This document shows positions 1-5,634 of a stretch of 6,943 bases of DNA, piece after piece. This stretch comes from Atopobiaceae bacterium UBA7016 (lineage in GTDB: Bacteria; Actinomycetota; Coriobacteriia; Coriobacteriales; Atopobiaceae): NCBI GenBank assembly GCA_002449555.1, contig DJXA01000236.1, positions 1 to 6,943 on the forward strand, written 5' to 3'. The notes beneath the pieces were generated by a model. That model did not search any database, had not been told where the DNA came from, and was given only the letters and a program-made list of their open reading frames with translations. The position numbers and the translations under genes are program-made. Numbering within the stretch: position 1 is the stretch's first letter; every line of letters starts with the position of its first letter.

Positions 1-687
1 CTCGAGGCCGAGGCCGTCATGACCTCCACGCCCGAGGAGCGCGAGGAGGCCGCCGAGGAGGGCATCGTCCTGCACGACGCCTACGCCTTCACCTCCATCA
101 ACGACGACGGAACCGGCAAGGTCGGCTCCATGACCATCCACAAGATCGCGAAGTTCTACTTCGACGAGAACCACCGCGCCGTGACCGAGCTGGTCGAGGG
201 CGGCGAGCTGACGTTGCCGGCCGACTACGTCATCTTTGGCGTGGGCCAGAAGCCCGAGGACACCATGGGCTTTGACCTCGAGCTCACCCATGGTCCGTAC
301 GTGGTGGCCGACGCCAACCACGCCACCAGCGCCGAGGGCATCTTTGCCGCGGGCGACGTGGTCACCGGCACCAAGAGCGTCATCGGCGCCATCGCCGAGG
401 GCCGCGACGCCGCGAGCGCCATCGACCGCTTCCTGGGCGGCGACGGCGACATCACCGCCGAGCTGCTCGATCCCGAGCCGGTGGAGAAGGAGCTGGGCAA
501 GGCTCCGGCAGAGTTCTATACGCCGGCCATCCAGCCCCAGATGGCTCCCGCCGAGGAGCGCAAGGGCAACTTCACGCAGTACGAGTGCCCGTTCACCGAG
601 GATGAGGCCAAGTGCGAGGCCAGCCGCTGCCTGCAGTGCGACCTGCGCCTGACCATCACCAAGCCGCGCCTGTGGAACGAATACTAA
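1..687 (+). CDS. GltD-like FAD/NAD(P)-dependent oxidoreductase, C-terminal part (5' end outside window)
   Basis: The frame is open from base 1, so only the C-terminal 228 residues are present. They match the end of the glutamate-synthase small-subunit (GltD-like) pyridine nucleotide oxidoreductase family: a GVGQKPED strand-turn at about fragment residues 80-87, and the FAD-contacting GIFAAGDVV motif at about 113-121 followed by an AIAEGRDAASAI helix. Such proteins move electrons between NAD(P)H and Fe-S partners through FAD. The tail carries four cysteines (fragment C196, C205, C210, C213; CLQC at the end), which could hold an Fe-S cluster. In classical GltD the cysteine-rich segment is N-terminal, so the position of this tail is notable. 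The next gene, an NuoF-like Fe-S protein, starts 13 nt downstream and is probably co-transcribed and a physical partner. The electron donor and acceptor cannot be told from this fragment. A true glutamate synthase role is unlikely, because no GltB is seen here. Confidence 0.85.
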   Translation, partial: LEAEAVMTSTPEEREEAAEEGIVLHDAYAFTSINDDGTGKVGSMTIHKIAKFYFDENHRAVTELVEGGELTLPADYVIFGVGQKPEDTMGFDLELTHGPYVVADANHATSAEGIFAAGDVVTGTKSVIGAIAEGRDAASAIDRFLGGDGDITAELLDPEPVEKELGKAPAEFYTPAIQPQMAPAEERKGNFTQYECPFTEDEAKCEASRCLQCDLRLTITKPRLWNEY

Positions 688-700
688 GGGAGGGGGAATC

Positions 701-1429
701 ATGGACTACACCATCAACCACGCTGGTGCCACCACCGTCTCGGCCCTGCTTGCCGAGGCCGGCGCATCGGCTGACGAGGTCAAGGCCGTCTGGCTCTCCT
801 ATCCCACGGCTACGTTCGTGAAGGCCGACAGCTTTGGCAAGGAGCTTGAGGTCGCCGAGGGCACCGCGACCCTGCGCACCTATGGCGAGAGCGACTGCAT
901 GTGCGACGCACTCTGCAACGTGGTGAACGAGCTTCGCATGGCCACCGAGTGCACCTGCACCTTTGGCCATGAGGGAGGCTACCAGCTCTCCGTCATTCTG
1001 AACGACGCCTGCAACAAGAAGGGCAAGCCCACGGACATCGCGCTGATGCGCGACCTCGCGCCCGTGATGGAGAAACAGGCCATCTGCGGCGAGGGCCAGG
1101 CCATCGGCCGCGCGGTCTCTCAGGCGCTGGACCTCTTTGGCGCCGAGATCGAGCCGCACTTTGCGAAGCGTCAGTGCCCGACCAGCGGCTGCGCCGCGTT
1201 CAAGACCTACCACGTGCTGGTGAGCAAGTGCACCGGCTGCGGCAAGTGCATCAAGGCCTGCGACGACGACGCCATCCTGGGCAAGGCCAAGTTCGTGCAC
1301 GTCATCAACCAGAAGAAGTGCACCCAGTGTGGTGCCTGCCTCGAGGCCTGCCCCGAGGGCGCCATCGTGCGTGCGGGCAACAAGAAGCCCAAGACGCCGC
1401 CTAAGCCGATTCCGGTGAAGCGCAAGTAG
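701..1429 (+). CDS. Short NuoF-like iron-sulfur protein (NADH_4Fe-4S-type region plus two [4Fe-4S] ferredoxin motifs)
   Basis: This 242-residue protein resembles only the C-terminal part of NuoF/HydB-type 51-kDa subunits. Residues about 10-60 look like a degraded SLBB-type segment, about 80-155 the NADH_4Fe-4S helical region (HEGGYQL, then AICGEGQAIGRAV, then a phenylalanine/HF end), and about 159-222 a ferredoxin module with C159/C164, CTGCGKCIKAC (177-187) and CTQCGACLEACPEG (207-220). The NADH/FMN-binding Rossmann domain of full NuoF is absent, and the canonical CxxCxxC is altered to C84-x-C86 with Gly at 89; C129 is kept. Extra cysteines lie at 66, 68 and 72. Start: ATG 701 behind a GGGAGGGGG ribosome site at 688-695. 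With the upstream GltD-like flavoprotein it likely forms a soluble NAD(P)H-linked electron-transfer complex, the flavoprotein supplying nucleotide binding (inference). A strong hairpin follows 22 nt after the stop. Confidence 0.85.
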   Translation: MDYTINHAGATTVSALLAEAGASADEVKAVWLSYPTATFVKADSFGKELEVAEGTATLRTYGESDCMCDALCNVVNELRMATECTCTFGHEGGYQLSVILNDACNKKGKPTDIALMRDLAPVMEKQAICGEGQAIGRAVSQALDLFGAEIEPHFAKRQCPTSGCAAFKTYHVLVSKCTGCGKCIKACDDDAILGKAKFVHVINQKKCTQCGACLEACPEGAIVRAGNKKPKTPPKPIPVKRK

Positions 1430-1451
1430 CAAGCGCACGTAGAGCGTACGA

Positions 1452-1482
1452 AGCGGGCCGTCAGCGAACCTGGCGGCCCGCT
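1452..1482 (+). terminator. GC-rich hairpin after the NuoF-like gene, probable terminator
   Basis: The arms AGCGGGCCG (1452-1460) and CGGCCCGCT (1474-1482) are perfectly complementary. Pairing continues inward (TCAG with CTGG, one G-U) to a 5-nt loop at 1465-1469, giving a 13-bp stem. It starts 22 nt after the stop of the plus-strand gene. The tail CTCTTGTG is only weakly T-rich, so efficiency as an intrinsic terminator is uncertain. It may act together with the next hairpin. Confidence 0.6.
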
Positions 1483-1486
1483 CTCT

Positions 1487-1519
1487 TGTGCAACGGGGGT
1501 TCCGAACCCTTGTTGCACA
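1487..1519. terminator. Second hairpin in the convergent intergenic region, possible terminator for the minus-strand gene
   Basis: The arms TGTGCAAC (1487-1494) and GTTGCACA (1512-1519) are perfectly complementary. Inner pairing of GGGGGTT with AACCCTT adds seven pairs, two of them G-U on the plus strand, and leaves a 3-nt loop at 1502-1504. The hairpin lies 10 nt beyond the stop of the PrsW-like gene, as expected of a terminator for that gene. The G-U pairs become A-C mismatches in the minus-strand RNA, so the fold is better in plus-strand RNA. No T-run follows on either strand. Confidence 0.45.
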
Positions 1520-1529
1520 CCGGAACTCG

Positions 1530-2315
1530 TTATTGCGTTATGGTCATCTCGGAATAGGCGCTGGCCTTCTTTTTGAAGCTCACGAGCACCCAAATCTGCC
1601 CGATGACCGAGCAGATCGCCACGACGATGGCAAAGATGATGCTATCGTCCACGACGGACTCGACTCCTGAGCTGATGGCGGGGTTGTTGGCCGTTGCCAT
1701 GTCAAACACCGTGTGCCAAAGGAGCGGCAGCACGACGCCAAGAATGGTATAGAGCAGACTGCCCGCGCGTCCCTGTTCGCGCGAGAACCTCGCCTTGCCA
1801 AAGAAGAGCCCCATGATGAGGTTGAACGCCACGTGCAGAAGGAGCCCCGGAAGGCGAATGGCGAAGACGACGAGTTCTCCACCGCTGCCATACAGATACT
1901 CCTCCAAGATGGTGAACCCGATACCCACGCCTGCGCCAACCAGCCCGTACTCATAGACGTTTGCCGGCTTGATTACCTTGAGGGCAACGATCAGCATGGC
2001 CAGCTTGATGAGCTCCTCAGGCAGCCCCGCTACAGTGAGGCTCATCACGAACGACCGGAGCCAGGGGTTGGTGGGAGCGGTCGAGGTCACATTGGCCATG
2101 TCGGGATTGTCTGCAAGCGCCTCGAGCGCTTTCAGCAGCATCATCAGGACAATGTGGCTCGAGAGGTACGTCGCTACGGCTCCGAGCACCATAGGCAAGA
2201 CGAGCTTCCACCAGGCCATTGGTTCAGGAGTTTCGCGTCGCCACATGCGCCAATACAGCACGAGGCAGATCACGGCCGGAACGAGTACTGATGCAACTTC
2301 CTTCAGCTTGTCCAA
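1530..2315 (-). CDS. PrsW-family intramembrane metalloprotease
   Basis: A hydrophobic protein of 261 residues when read from TTG at 2315. I chose this start because AAAGGA (2323-2328) lies 7 nt upstream; an in-frame GTG at 2345 has no ribosome site and falls inside a 16-bp dyad. About seven membrane segments are visible. The PrsW signature residues, numbered from the longer GTG form (subtract 10 for the TTG form), are all present: EELIK (110-114), the second EE pair (148-149, in ILEEYLYG), H171 in LLHVAFNLIMG, and HTVFD (211-215). They are expected to bind the catalytic metal within the membrane. Known members (Bacillus subtilis PrsW) make the first cut in an anti-sigma factor to release an ECF sigma factor. 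No sigma/anti-sigma pair is present in this window, so the substrate is unknown. Third codon positions are more mixed and less GC-biased than in the flanking genes. The gene is monocistronic, convergent with the NuoF-like gene and divergent from the glycerol-3-phosphate dehydrogenase operon. Confidence 0.85.
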   Translation of the reverse strand: MDKLKEVASVLVPAVICLVLYWRMWRRETPEPMAWWKLVLPMVLGAVATYLSSHIVLMMLLKALEALADNPDMANVTSTAPTNPWLRSFVMSLTVAGLPEELIKLAMLIVALKVIKPANVYEYGLVGAGVGIGFTILEEYLYGSGGELVVFAIRLPGLLLHVAFNLIMGLFFGKARFSREQGRAGSLLYTILGVVLPLLWHTVFDMATANNPAISSGVESVVDDSIIFAIVVAICSVIGQIWVLVSFKKKASAYSEMTITQ

Positions 2316-2322
2316 CGTAGCT

Positions 2323-2328
2323 TCCTTT
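2323..2328 (-). promoter_or_regulatory. Ribosome binding site deciding the TTG start of the PrsW-like gene
   Basis: Read on the minus strand this is AAAGGA, with a 7-nt spacer to TTG at 2315-2313. The upstream in-frame GTG (2345) lacks any comparable site, so TTG is preferred. Confidence 0.65.
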
Positions 2329-2339
2329 CGAAACGTGCA

Positions 2340-2355
2340 ACCCACATCTGTGGGT
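2340..2355. promoter_or_regulatory. 16-bp perfect dyad in the PrsW leader, candidate operator
   Basis: ACCCACA-TC-TGTGGGT forms 7-bp perfectly complementary arms around 2 nt. The 2-nt centre is too tight for a stable hairpin loop, so a protein-binding dyad is more likely than an RNA structure. It lies about 11 to 27 nt downstream of the predicted start of minus-strand transcription and upstream of the ribosome site, a position where a bound repressor would block the PrsW-like gene. The regulator is unknown. Confidence 0.4.
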
Positions 2356-2372
2356 GATGTGGCATCTTTTCC

Positions 2373-2400
2373 ATTATACCTCGTGGGACTGAGGTGTCAG
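2373..2400 (-). promoter_or_regulatory. Sigma-70-type promoter for the PrsW-like gene
   Basis: On the minus strand, a consensus -10 TATAAT (2378-2373) is preceded by CTGACA (2400-2395), 5 of 6 matches to TTGACA, with a 16-bp spacer. Transcription would start near 2366 and give a leader of about 50 nt before the TTG start. The -35 lies inside the palindrome at 2382-2416. Confidence 0.65.
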
Positions 2401-2416
2401 GCACCTGAGTCCCACG
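2382..2416. repeat. 35-bp imperfect palindrome carrying the AGGTGTCAGGCACC core
   Basis: The arms 2382-2396 and 2402-2416 (CGTGGGACTGAGGTG and CACCTGAGTCCCACG) pair over 15 positions with a single G-G mismatch (2391/2407), around the 5-nt loop TCAGG. The central 14 bases (2392-2405) match 12 of 14 bases at 5685-5698, inside the other intergenic palindrome. It resembles REP-type or RAYT-mobilised palindromic repeats. It also overlaps the -35 and spacer of the PrsW promoter, so it could be a regulatory dyad instead. Confidence 0.6.
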
Positions 2417-2480
2417 CCATACGGCGATGCGAGGGCGGTGCATCAAACCTTTTGCGGTAGCATGAAACTATCTGGTTCTT

Positions 2481-2489
2481 GGAGAGGAG
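2481..2489 (+). promoter_or_regulatory. Ribosome binding site deciding the GlpA-like start
   Basis: GGAGAGGAG lies 8 nt upstream of ATG 2498, whose product begins directly with the FAD-binding strand (MFDVIVIGAG). The in-frame GTG at 2438 and ATG at 2462 would only add a non-conserved leader and have no such site. Confidence 0.7.
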
Positions 2490-2497
2490 ACAGGCAC

Positions 2498-3982
2498 ATG
2501 TTTGATGTGATTGTCATTGGCGCGGGCGTGTCGGGATGTTCCATCGCCCGCGAGCTCGCGCGCTATGACGCACGCGTCTGCGTAGTGGAGCGCGAGGAGG
2601 ACGTCTGCTGCGGCACCTCGAAGGCCAACTCGGCCATCGTGCACGCTGGCTTTGACGCACAGCCCGAGTCGCTCATGGCGATGCTCAACGTCGAGGGCAA
2701 CCGCCTGATGTACGAATGGGCCAAGGAGCTCAACTTCGCCGTCATCAACAACGGTTCGCTTGTGGTGTGCATGAGCGAGGCCGACGTTGACGGCCTCGAG
2801 ATGCTTCGTCGTCGCGGCGAGGCAAACGGCGTACCTGACCTGCGCATCATTGACCGCGCAGAGCTTGTCGCCATGGAGCCCAACATCGCCGACGACGCTG
2901 TCGGCGCCCTCTGGGCCCCCACGGGCGGCATCGTCGACCCCTTCGGCCTCACCGTCGCCCTCGCAGAGAACGCGGCGGCAAACGGTGTCGAGTTCCGCTT
3001 CAACGCCCCGGTGACCAAGGTCGCCCGCGAAGGCGACGCTTGGGTCATCACGGCGGGGGAGGAGACCCTCTACGCAAAGGCCGTGGTCAACGCTGCCGGC
3101 GTCTACGCCGACACCATTCACAACCAGGTGGCCGCCCCTGATGATCAGCTCACCATCGTCCCGCGCAAGGGCGAGTACTACCTGCTGGACACCACCGCCG
3201 GCACCCACGTCAACCACACCATCTTCATGCTGCCCACGGCCATGGGCAAGGGCGTGCTGGTCTCGCCGACGGTTCACGGCAACCTCATCGTGGGCCCCAC
3301 GGCCACCGACATCGAGGACAAGGAAGCCGTCGACACCACGCCCGAGGGCCTGCACGACGTGGCCACCAAGTGCTCGCTCACGGTGAAGAACGTGCCGCTG
3401 CGCGAGGTCATCACCACCTTCGCGGGCCTGCGTGCCCACCAGGCAAAGCACGACTTCGTCATCGGCGAGGTGGAGGGCGCGCCGCTCTTCTTTGACTGCG
3501 CGGCCATCGAGAGCCCGGGACTCACCAGCGCCCCGGCCATCGGCTGCATGGTCTCTGGCCTGGTCGCCGAGGCACTTGACCTCGCCAAGAAGCCCGAGGG
3601 TGCCTTTGACCCCACGCGCCGCGGCGTGGTCAACCTCATGACGCTCTCCTTCGACGAGTGGGACGAGCTCTGCAAGCAGGACCCCGCCTACGGCCACATC
3701 ATCTGCCGCTGCTGCCGCGTCAGCGAGGCGCAGATCGTGGATGTCATCCATCGCGTGCCCACGCCGCGTTCCCTCGACGCCATCAAGCGCCGCACCGGCG
3801 CCACCATGGGCCGCTGCCAGGGCGGCTTCTGCACGCCCAAGCTCATGGAGATCCTCGAGCGCGAGCTGGGCATGCGCCCGGACGAGGTGACCAAGCGCGG
3901 CCCTGGCTCCGAGCTGGTGGTCGGCATCAATAAAGACCAGATAGAAGCACCTGTCAGCGCTTCGGAAGGAGGTGAGGCATAG
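2498..3982 (+). CDS. glpA: GlpA-type FAD-dependent glycerol-3-phosphate dehydrogenase with BFD-like [2Fe-2S] domain
   Basis: A 494-residue flavoprotein. N-terminal dinucleotide motif GAGVSG (8-13) and the GTSKANSAIVHAGFD block (39-53) are typical of the glycerol-3-phosphate dehydrogenase / L-2-hydroxyglutarate oxidase branch of the DAO superfamily. The DAO domain spans roughly residues 3-370. A C-terminal BFD-like [2Fe-2S] domain follows, with C403-x-C405 and C440-x4-C445 as likely ligands, the same architecture as anaerobic GlpA. It is somewhat shorter than E. coli GlpA (about 540 residues). Expected reaction: sn-glycerol 3-phosphate to dihydroxyacetone phosphate, with electrons passed through FAD and the [2Fe-2S] centre to the next two gene products. 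It is the first gene of a three-gene operon and its stop codon abuts the next ATG. No glpC, glpK or glpF is in the window, so an L-2-hydroxyglutarate (LhgO-like) or other 2-hydroxy substrate remains possible. No convincing plus-strand promoter was found in 2417-2497. Confidence 0.85.
   Translation: MFDVIVIGAGVSGCSIARELARYDARVCVVEREEDVCCGTSKANSAIVHAGFDAQPESLMAMLNVEGNRLMYEWAKELNFAVINNGSLVVCMSEADVDGLEMLRRRGEANGVPDLRIIDRAELVAMEPNIADDAVGALWAPTGGIVDPFGLTVALAENAAANGVEFRFNAPVTKVAREGDAWVITAGEETLYAKAVVNAAGVYADTIHNQVAAPDDQLTIVPRKGEYYLLDTTAGTHVNHTIFMLPTAMGKGVLVSPTVHGNLIVGPTATDIEDKEAVDTTPEGLHDVATKCSLTVKNVPLREVITTFAGLRAHQAKHDFVIGEVEGAPLFFDCAAIESPGLTSAPAIGCMVSGLVAEALDLAKKPEGAFDPTRRGVVNLMTLSFDEWDELCKQDPAYGHIICRCCRVSEAQIVDVIHRVPTPRSLDAIKRRTGATMGRCQGGFCTPKLMEILERELGMRPDEVTKRGPGSELVVGINKDQIEAPVSASEGGEA
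3966..3975 (+). promoter_or_regulatory. Near-perfect Shine-Dalgarno inside the end of the GlpA-like gene
   Basis: AAGGAGGTGA is complementary to the 16S rRNA tail over its full length and sits 7 nt before ATG 3983, inside the last codons of the upstream gene. With the stop and start codons directly adjacent (TAGATG), this indicates translational coupling and roughly equal production of both flavoproteins. Confidence 0.75.
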
Positions 3983-5260
3983 ATGACCAAGGAGCTTGAG
4001 CGCCATGCCATCGTGGTGGTGGGCGGCGGCCCTGCCGGCCTTGCCGCGGCCATCGGTGCCTACGAGGCGGGGGAGCGCGACATCCTCGTGCTGGAGCGCG
4101 ACACGCAGCTGGGCGGCATCCTCAACCAGTGCATCCACAACGGCTTTGGCCTGCACACCTTCCAGGAGGAGCTGACTGGCCCGGAGTACGCCGCGCGTTA
4201 CATCGCACTCGCTGACGAGCTGGGCATCGAGCGCCGTCTGGGCACCATGGTCATGGACATCTCGGCCGACCGCGTGGTCACAGCCGTCTCCTCCGAGGCG
4301 GGCATCACGCGCATCCAGGCCGGCGCCGTCATCCTCGCCATGGGCTGCCGCGAGCGCCCGCGCGGCGCGTTGGCCATCCCTGGCTACCGTCCCGCCGGCA
4401 TCTACAGCGCCGGCACCGCGCAGCGCCTCGTCAACATCGAGGGCCAGCTGCCGGGTCGCGAGATCGTCATCCTGGGCTCCGGCGACATCGGCCTCATCAT
4501 GGCACGCCGCATGACGTTCGAGGGCGCGCACGTGCAGTGCGTGGCCGAGGTTATGCCGTACTCCGGCGGCCTGAAGCGCAACATCGTCCAGTGCCTGAAC
4601 GACTTCGACATTCCGCTGTTGCTCAGCCACACCGTGACGCGCATCGAGGGACGCCAGCGCGTCGAGGCCGTGTGGATCGCCGAGGTGGACGAGCACATGA
4701 AGCCCATCCCCGGCACCGAGGTGCGCTATCCCTGCGACACGCTGCTCCTTTCCGTGGGCCTGCTGCCAGAAAACGAACTCTCCCGCGAGGCGGGTGTGGA
4801 GCTTTCTCCCGTGACACGCGGCCCCGTGGTGAACGAGTCGCTTGAGACCAGCATCCCGGGCGTCTTTGCCTGCGGCAACGTGCTCCACGTGCACGACCTC
4901 GTGGACTACGTGTCTGAGGAGGCGGCTAATGCTGGTGCCTCCGCCGCGCGCTTCGTGCAGGGCGCCATCGACGCCGGTGACGGCCAGCGCATTCCCATCG
5001 TGGCAACCGACGGCGTGCGCTACACCGTGCCCTCCAGCGTGTCAGTGACCCGTATGCCCGAGGCGCTCACCGTGCGCTTCCGCGTGGGCAACGTCTTCCG
5101 CGACCACTACGTGAGCGTCTACCTGGGAGACGAGCGCATCCAGCATCGCAAGAAGCGCGTCATGGCGCCCGGCGAGATGGAGCAGATCACCCTGAAGCGC
5201 GCTGAGCTGCTCGCGCACCCCGACATCGAGTCCATCACCGTGAAGCTTGAGGAGGAGTAG
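3983..5260 (+). CDS. NAD(P)/FAD-dependent oxidoreductase, second flavoprotein of the glycerol-3-phosphate dehydrogenase cassette
   Basis: A 425-residue pyridine nucleotide-disulfide-type oxidoreductase. The N-terminal FAD motif GGGPAG is at 14-19, followed by the GGILNQCIHNGFGLH block typical of this operon-associated subfamily. The second (NAD-type) Rossmann motif GSGDIG is at 165-170, and the FAD-closing GVFACGNVLHVHD motif starts at 293. A C-terminal domain of about 85 residues after 340 has no motif I recognise. There is no thioredoxin-reductase CxxC redox pair. Its position between a GlpA-type dehydrogenase and a DUF1667 protein is a recurrent arrangement in anaerobic Firmicutes and Actinobacteria, and it may take the place of GlpB/GlpC by passing electrons from GlpA to NAD(P) or another carrier (inference). 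It starts immediately after the upstream stop, behind an excellent ribosome site. Confidence 0.85.
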   Translation: MTKELERHAIVVVGGGPAGLAAAIGAYEAGERDILVLERDTQLGGILNQCIHNGFGLHTFQEELTGPEYAARYIALADELGIERRLGTMVMDISADRVVTAVSSEAGITRIQAGAVILAMGCRERPRGALAIPGYRPAGIYSAGTAQRLVNIEGQLPGREIVILGSGDIGLIMARRMTFEGAHVQCVAEVMPYSGGLKRNIVQCLNDFDIPLLLSHTVTRIEGRQRVEAVWIAEVDEHMKPIPGTEVRYPCDTLLLSVGLLPENELSREAGVELSPVTRGPVVNESLETSIPGVFACGNVLHVHDLVDYVSEEAANAGASAARFVQGAIDAGDGQRIPIVATDGVRYTVPSSVSVTRMPEALTVRFRVGNVFRDHYVSVYLGDERIQHRKKRVMAPGEMEQITLKRAELLAHPDIESITVKLEEE

Positions 5261-5262
5261 CC

Positions 5263-5628
5263 ATGGCAACCGAGACCAGAGAGCTTACCTGCATCAACTG
5301 CCCGCTGGGCTGCCAACTGACCGTGACCATCGTTGACGGCGAGGTCACTGCGGTTGCGGGCAACACCTGCAAGCGCGGCGACACGTATGGCCGCAAAGAA
5401 GTGACCAACCCCACGCGCATCGTCACCACCACGGTGCCGGTCGCTGGCTCTGACACCGAGCGCATGGTGTCGGTGAAGACCGCGTCCGACGTGCCCAAGG
5501 GCAAGATGCTCGAGGTGGTCGCGGCCTTGAAGGGTGTCACAGCCCAGGCCCCCGTCGCCATCGGCGACGTGATTTTGGCCGACGTGGCGGGCACCGGCGT
5601 GGACATCATCGCCACCAAGTCCGCCTAG
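5263..5628 (+). CDS. DUF1667 family four-cysteine protein
   Basis: A 121-residue protein of the DUF1667 family, the usual third gene of the GlpA-type dehydrogenase / flavoprotein operon. N-terminal C10-x2-C13-x3-C17 followed by C36 (CINCPLGC, then NTCKRGDTYG) gives four potential ligands for a [4Fe-4S] cluster or zinc. The spacing and the CPxGC, valine-rich and CxRG context resemble the N-terminal Fe-S segment of molybdopterin oxidoreductases. The TNPTRIVTTTVPV block (about 48-60) is also typical. The C-terminal half has no recognised motif. No signal peptide or membrane segment is seen, so it is probably cytoplasmic. It starts 2 nt after the upstream stop with GGAGGAG (5251-5257) as ribosome site, so it is the third member of the same transcript. 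Its biochemical role is not known; an electron-transfer subunit of the dehydrogenase complex is the simplest idea. Confidence 0.85.
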   Translation: MATETRELTCINCPLGCQLTVTIVDGEVTAVAGNTCKRGDTYGRKEVTNPTRIVTTTVPVAGSDTERMVSVKTASDVPKGKMLEVVAALKGVTAQAPVAIGDVILADVAGTGVDIIATKSA

Positions 5629-5634
5629 CACCTC

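Noticed and set aside
656..1438. 260-codon minus-strand open frame opposite the NuoF-like gene
   Set aside because: The plus-strand frame has clear ferredoxin motifs and a good ribosome site; the antisense frame has no recognisable motif and repetitive Ala/Leu/Gly composition.
2316..2345. Longer PrsW-like protein from GTG at 2345
   Set aside because: That start lies within the 16-bp dyad and has no ribosome site, whereas TTG at 2315 has AAAGGA 7 nt upstream.
2452..2474. Possible plus-strand promoter (TTGCGG, TATCTG) before the GlpA-like gene
   Set aside because: The spacing between the hexamers is only 11 bp and the -10 match is poor, so it is not supported.
2438..2497. Extended N-terminus of the GlpA-like protein from the upstream GTG at 2438
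   Set aside because: The extra 20 residues precede the FAD-binding strand, have no ribosome site and no family counterpart; ATG 2498 has GGAGAGGAG at ideal spacing.
2468..4894. 808-codon open frame on the minus strand opposite the GlpA-like operon
   Set aside because: It is antisense to two well-recognised flavoproteins, its composition (rich in Ala, Asp, His, Val, Arg) is the mirror of GC-biased codons, and no domain or ribosome site supports it.
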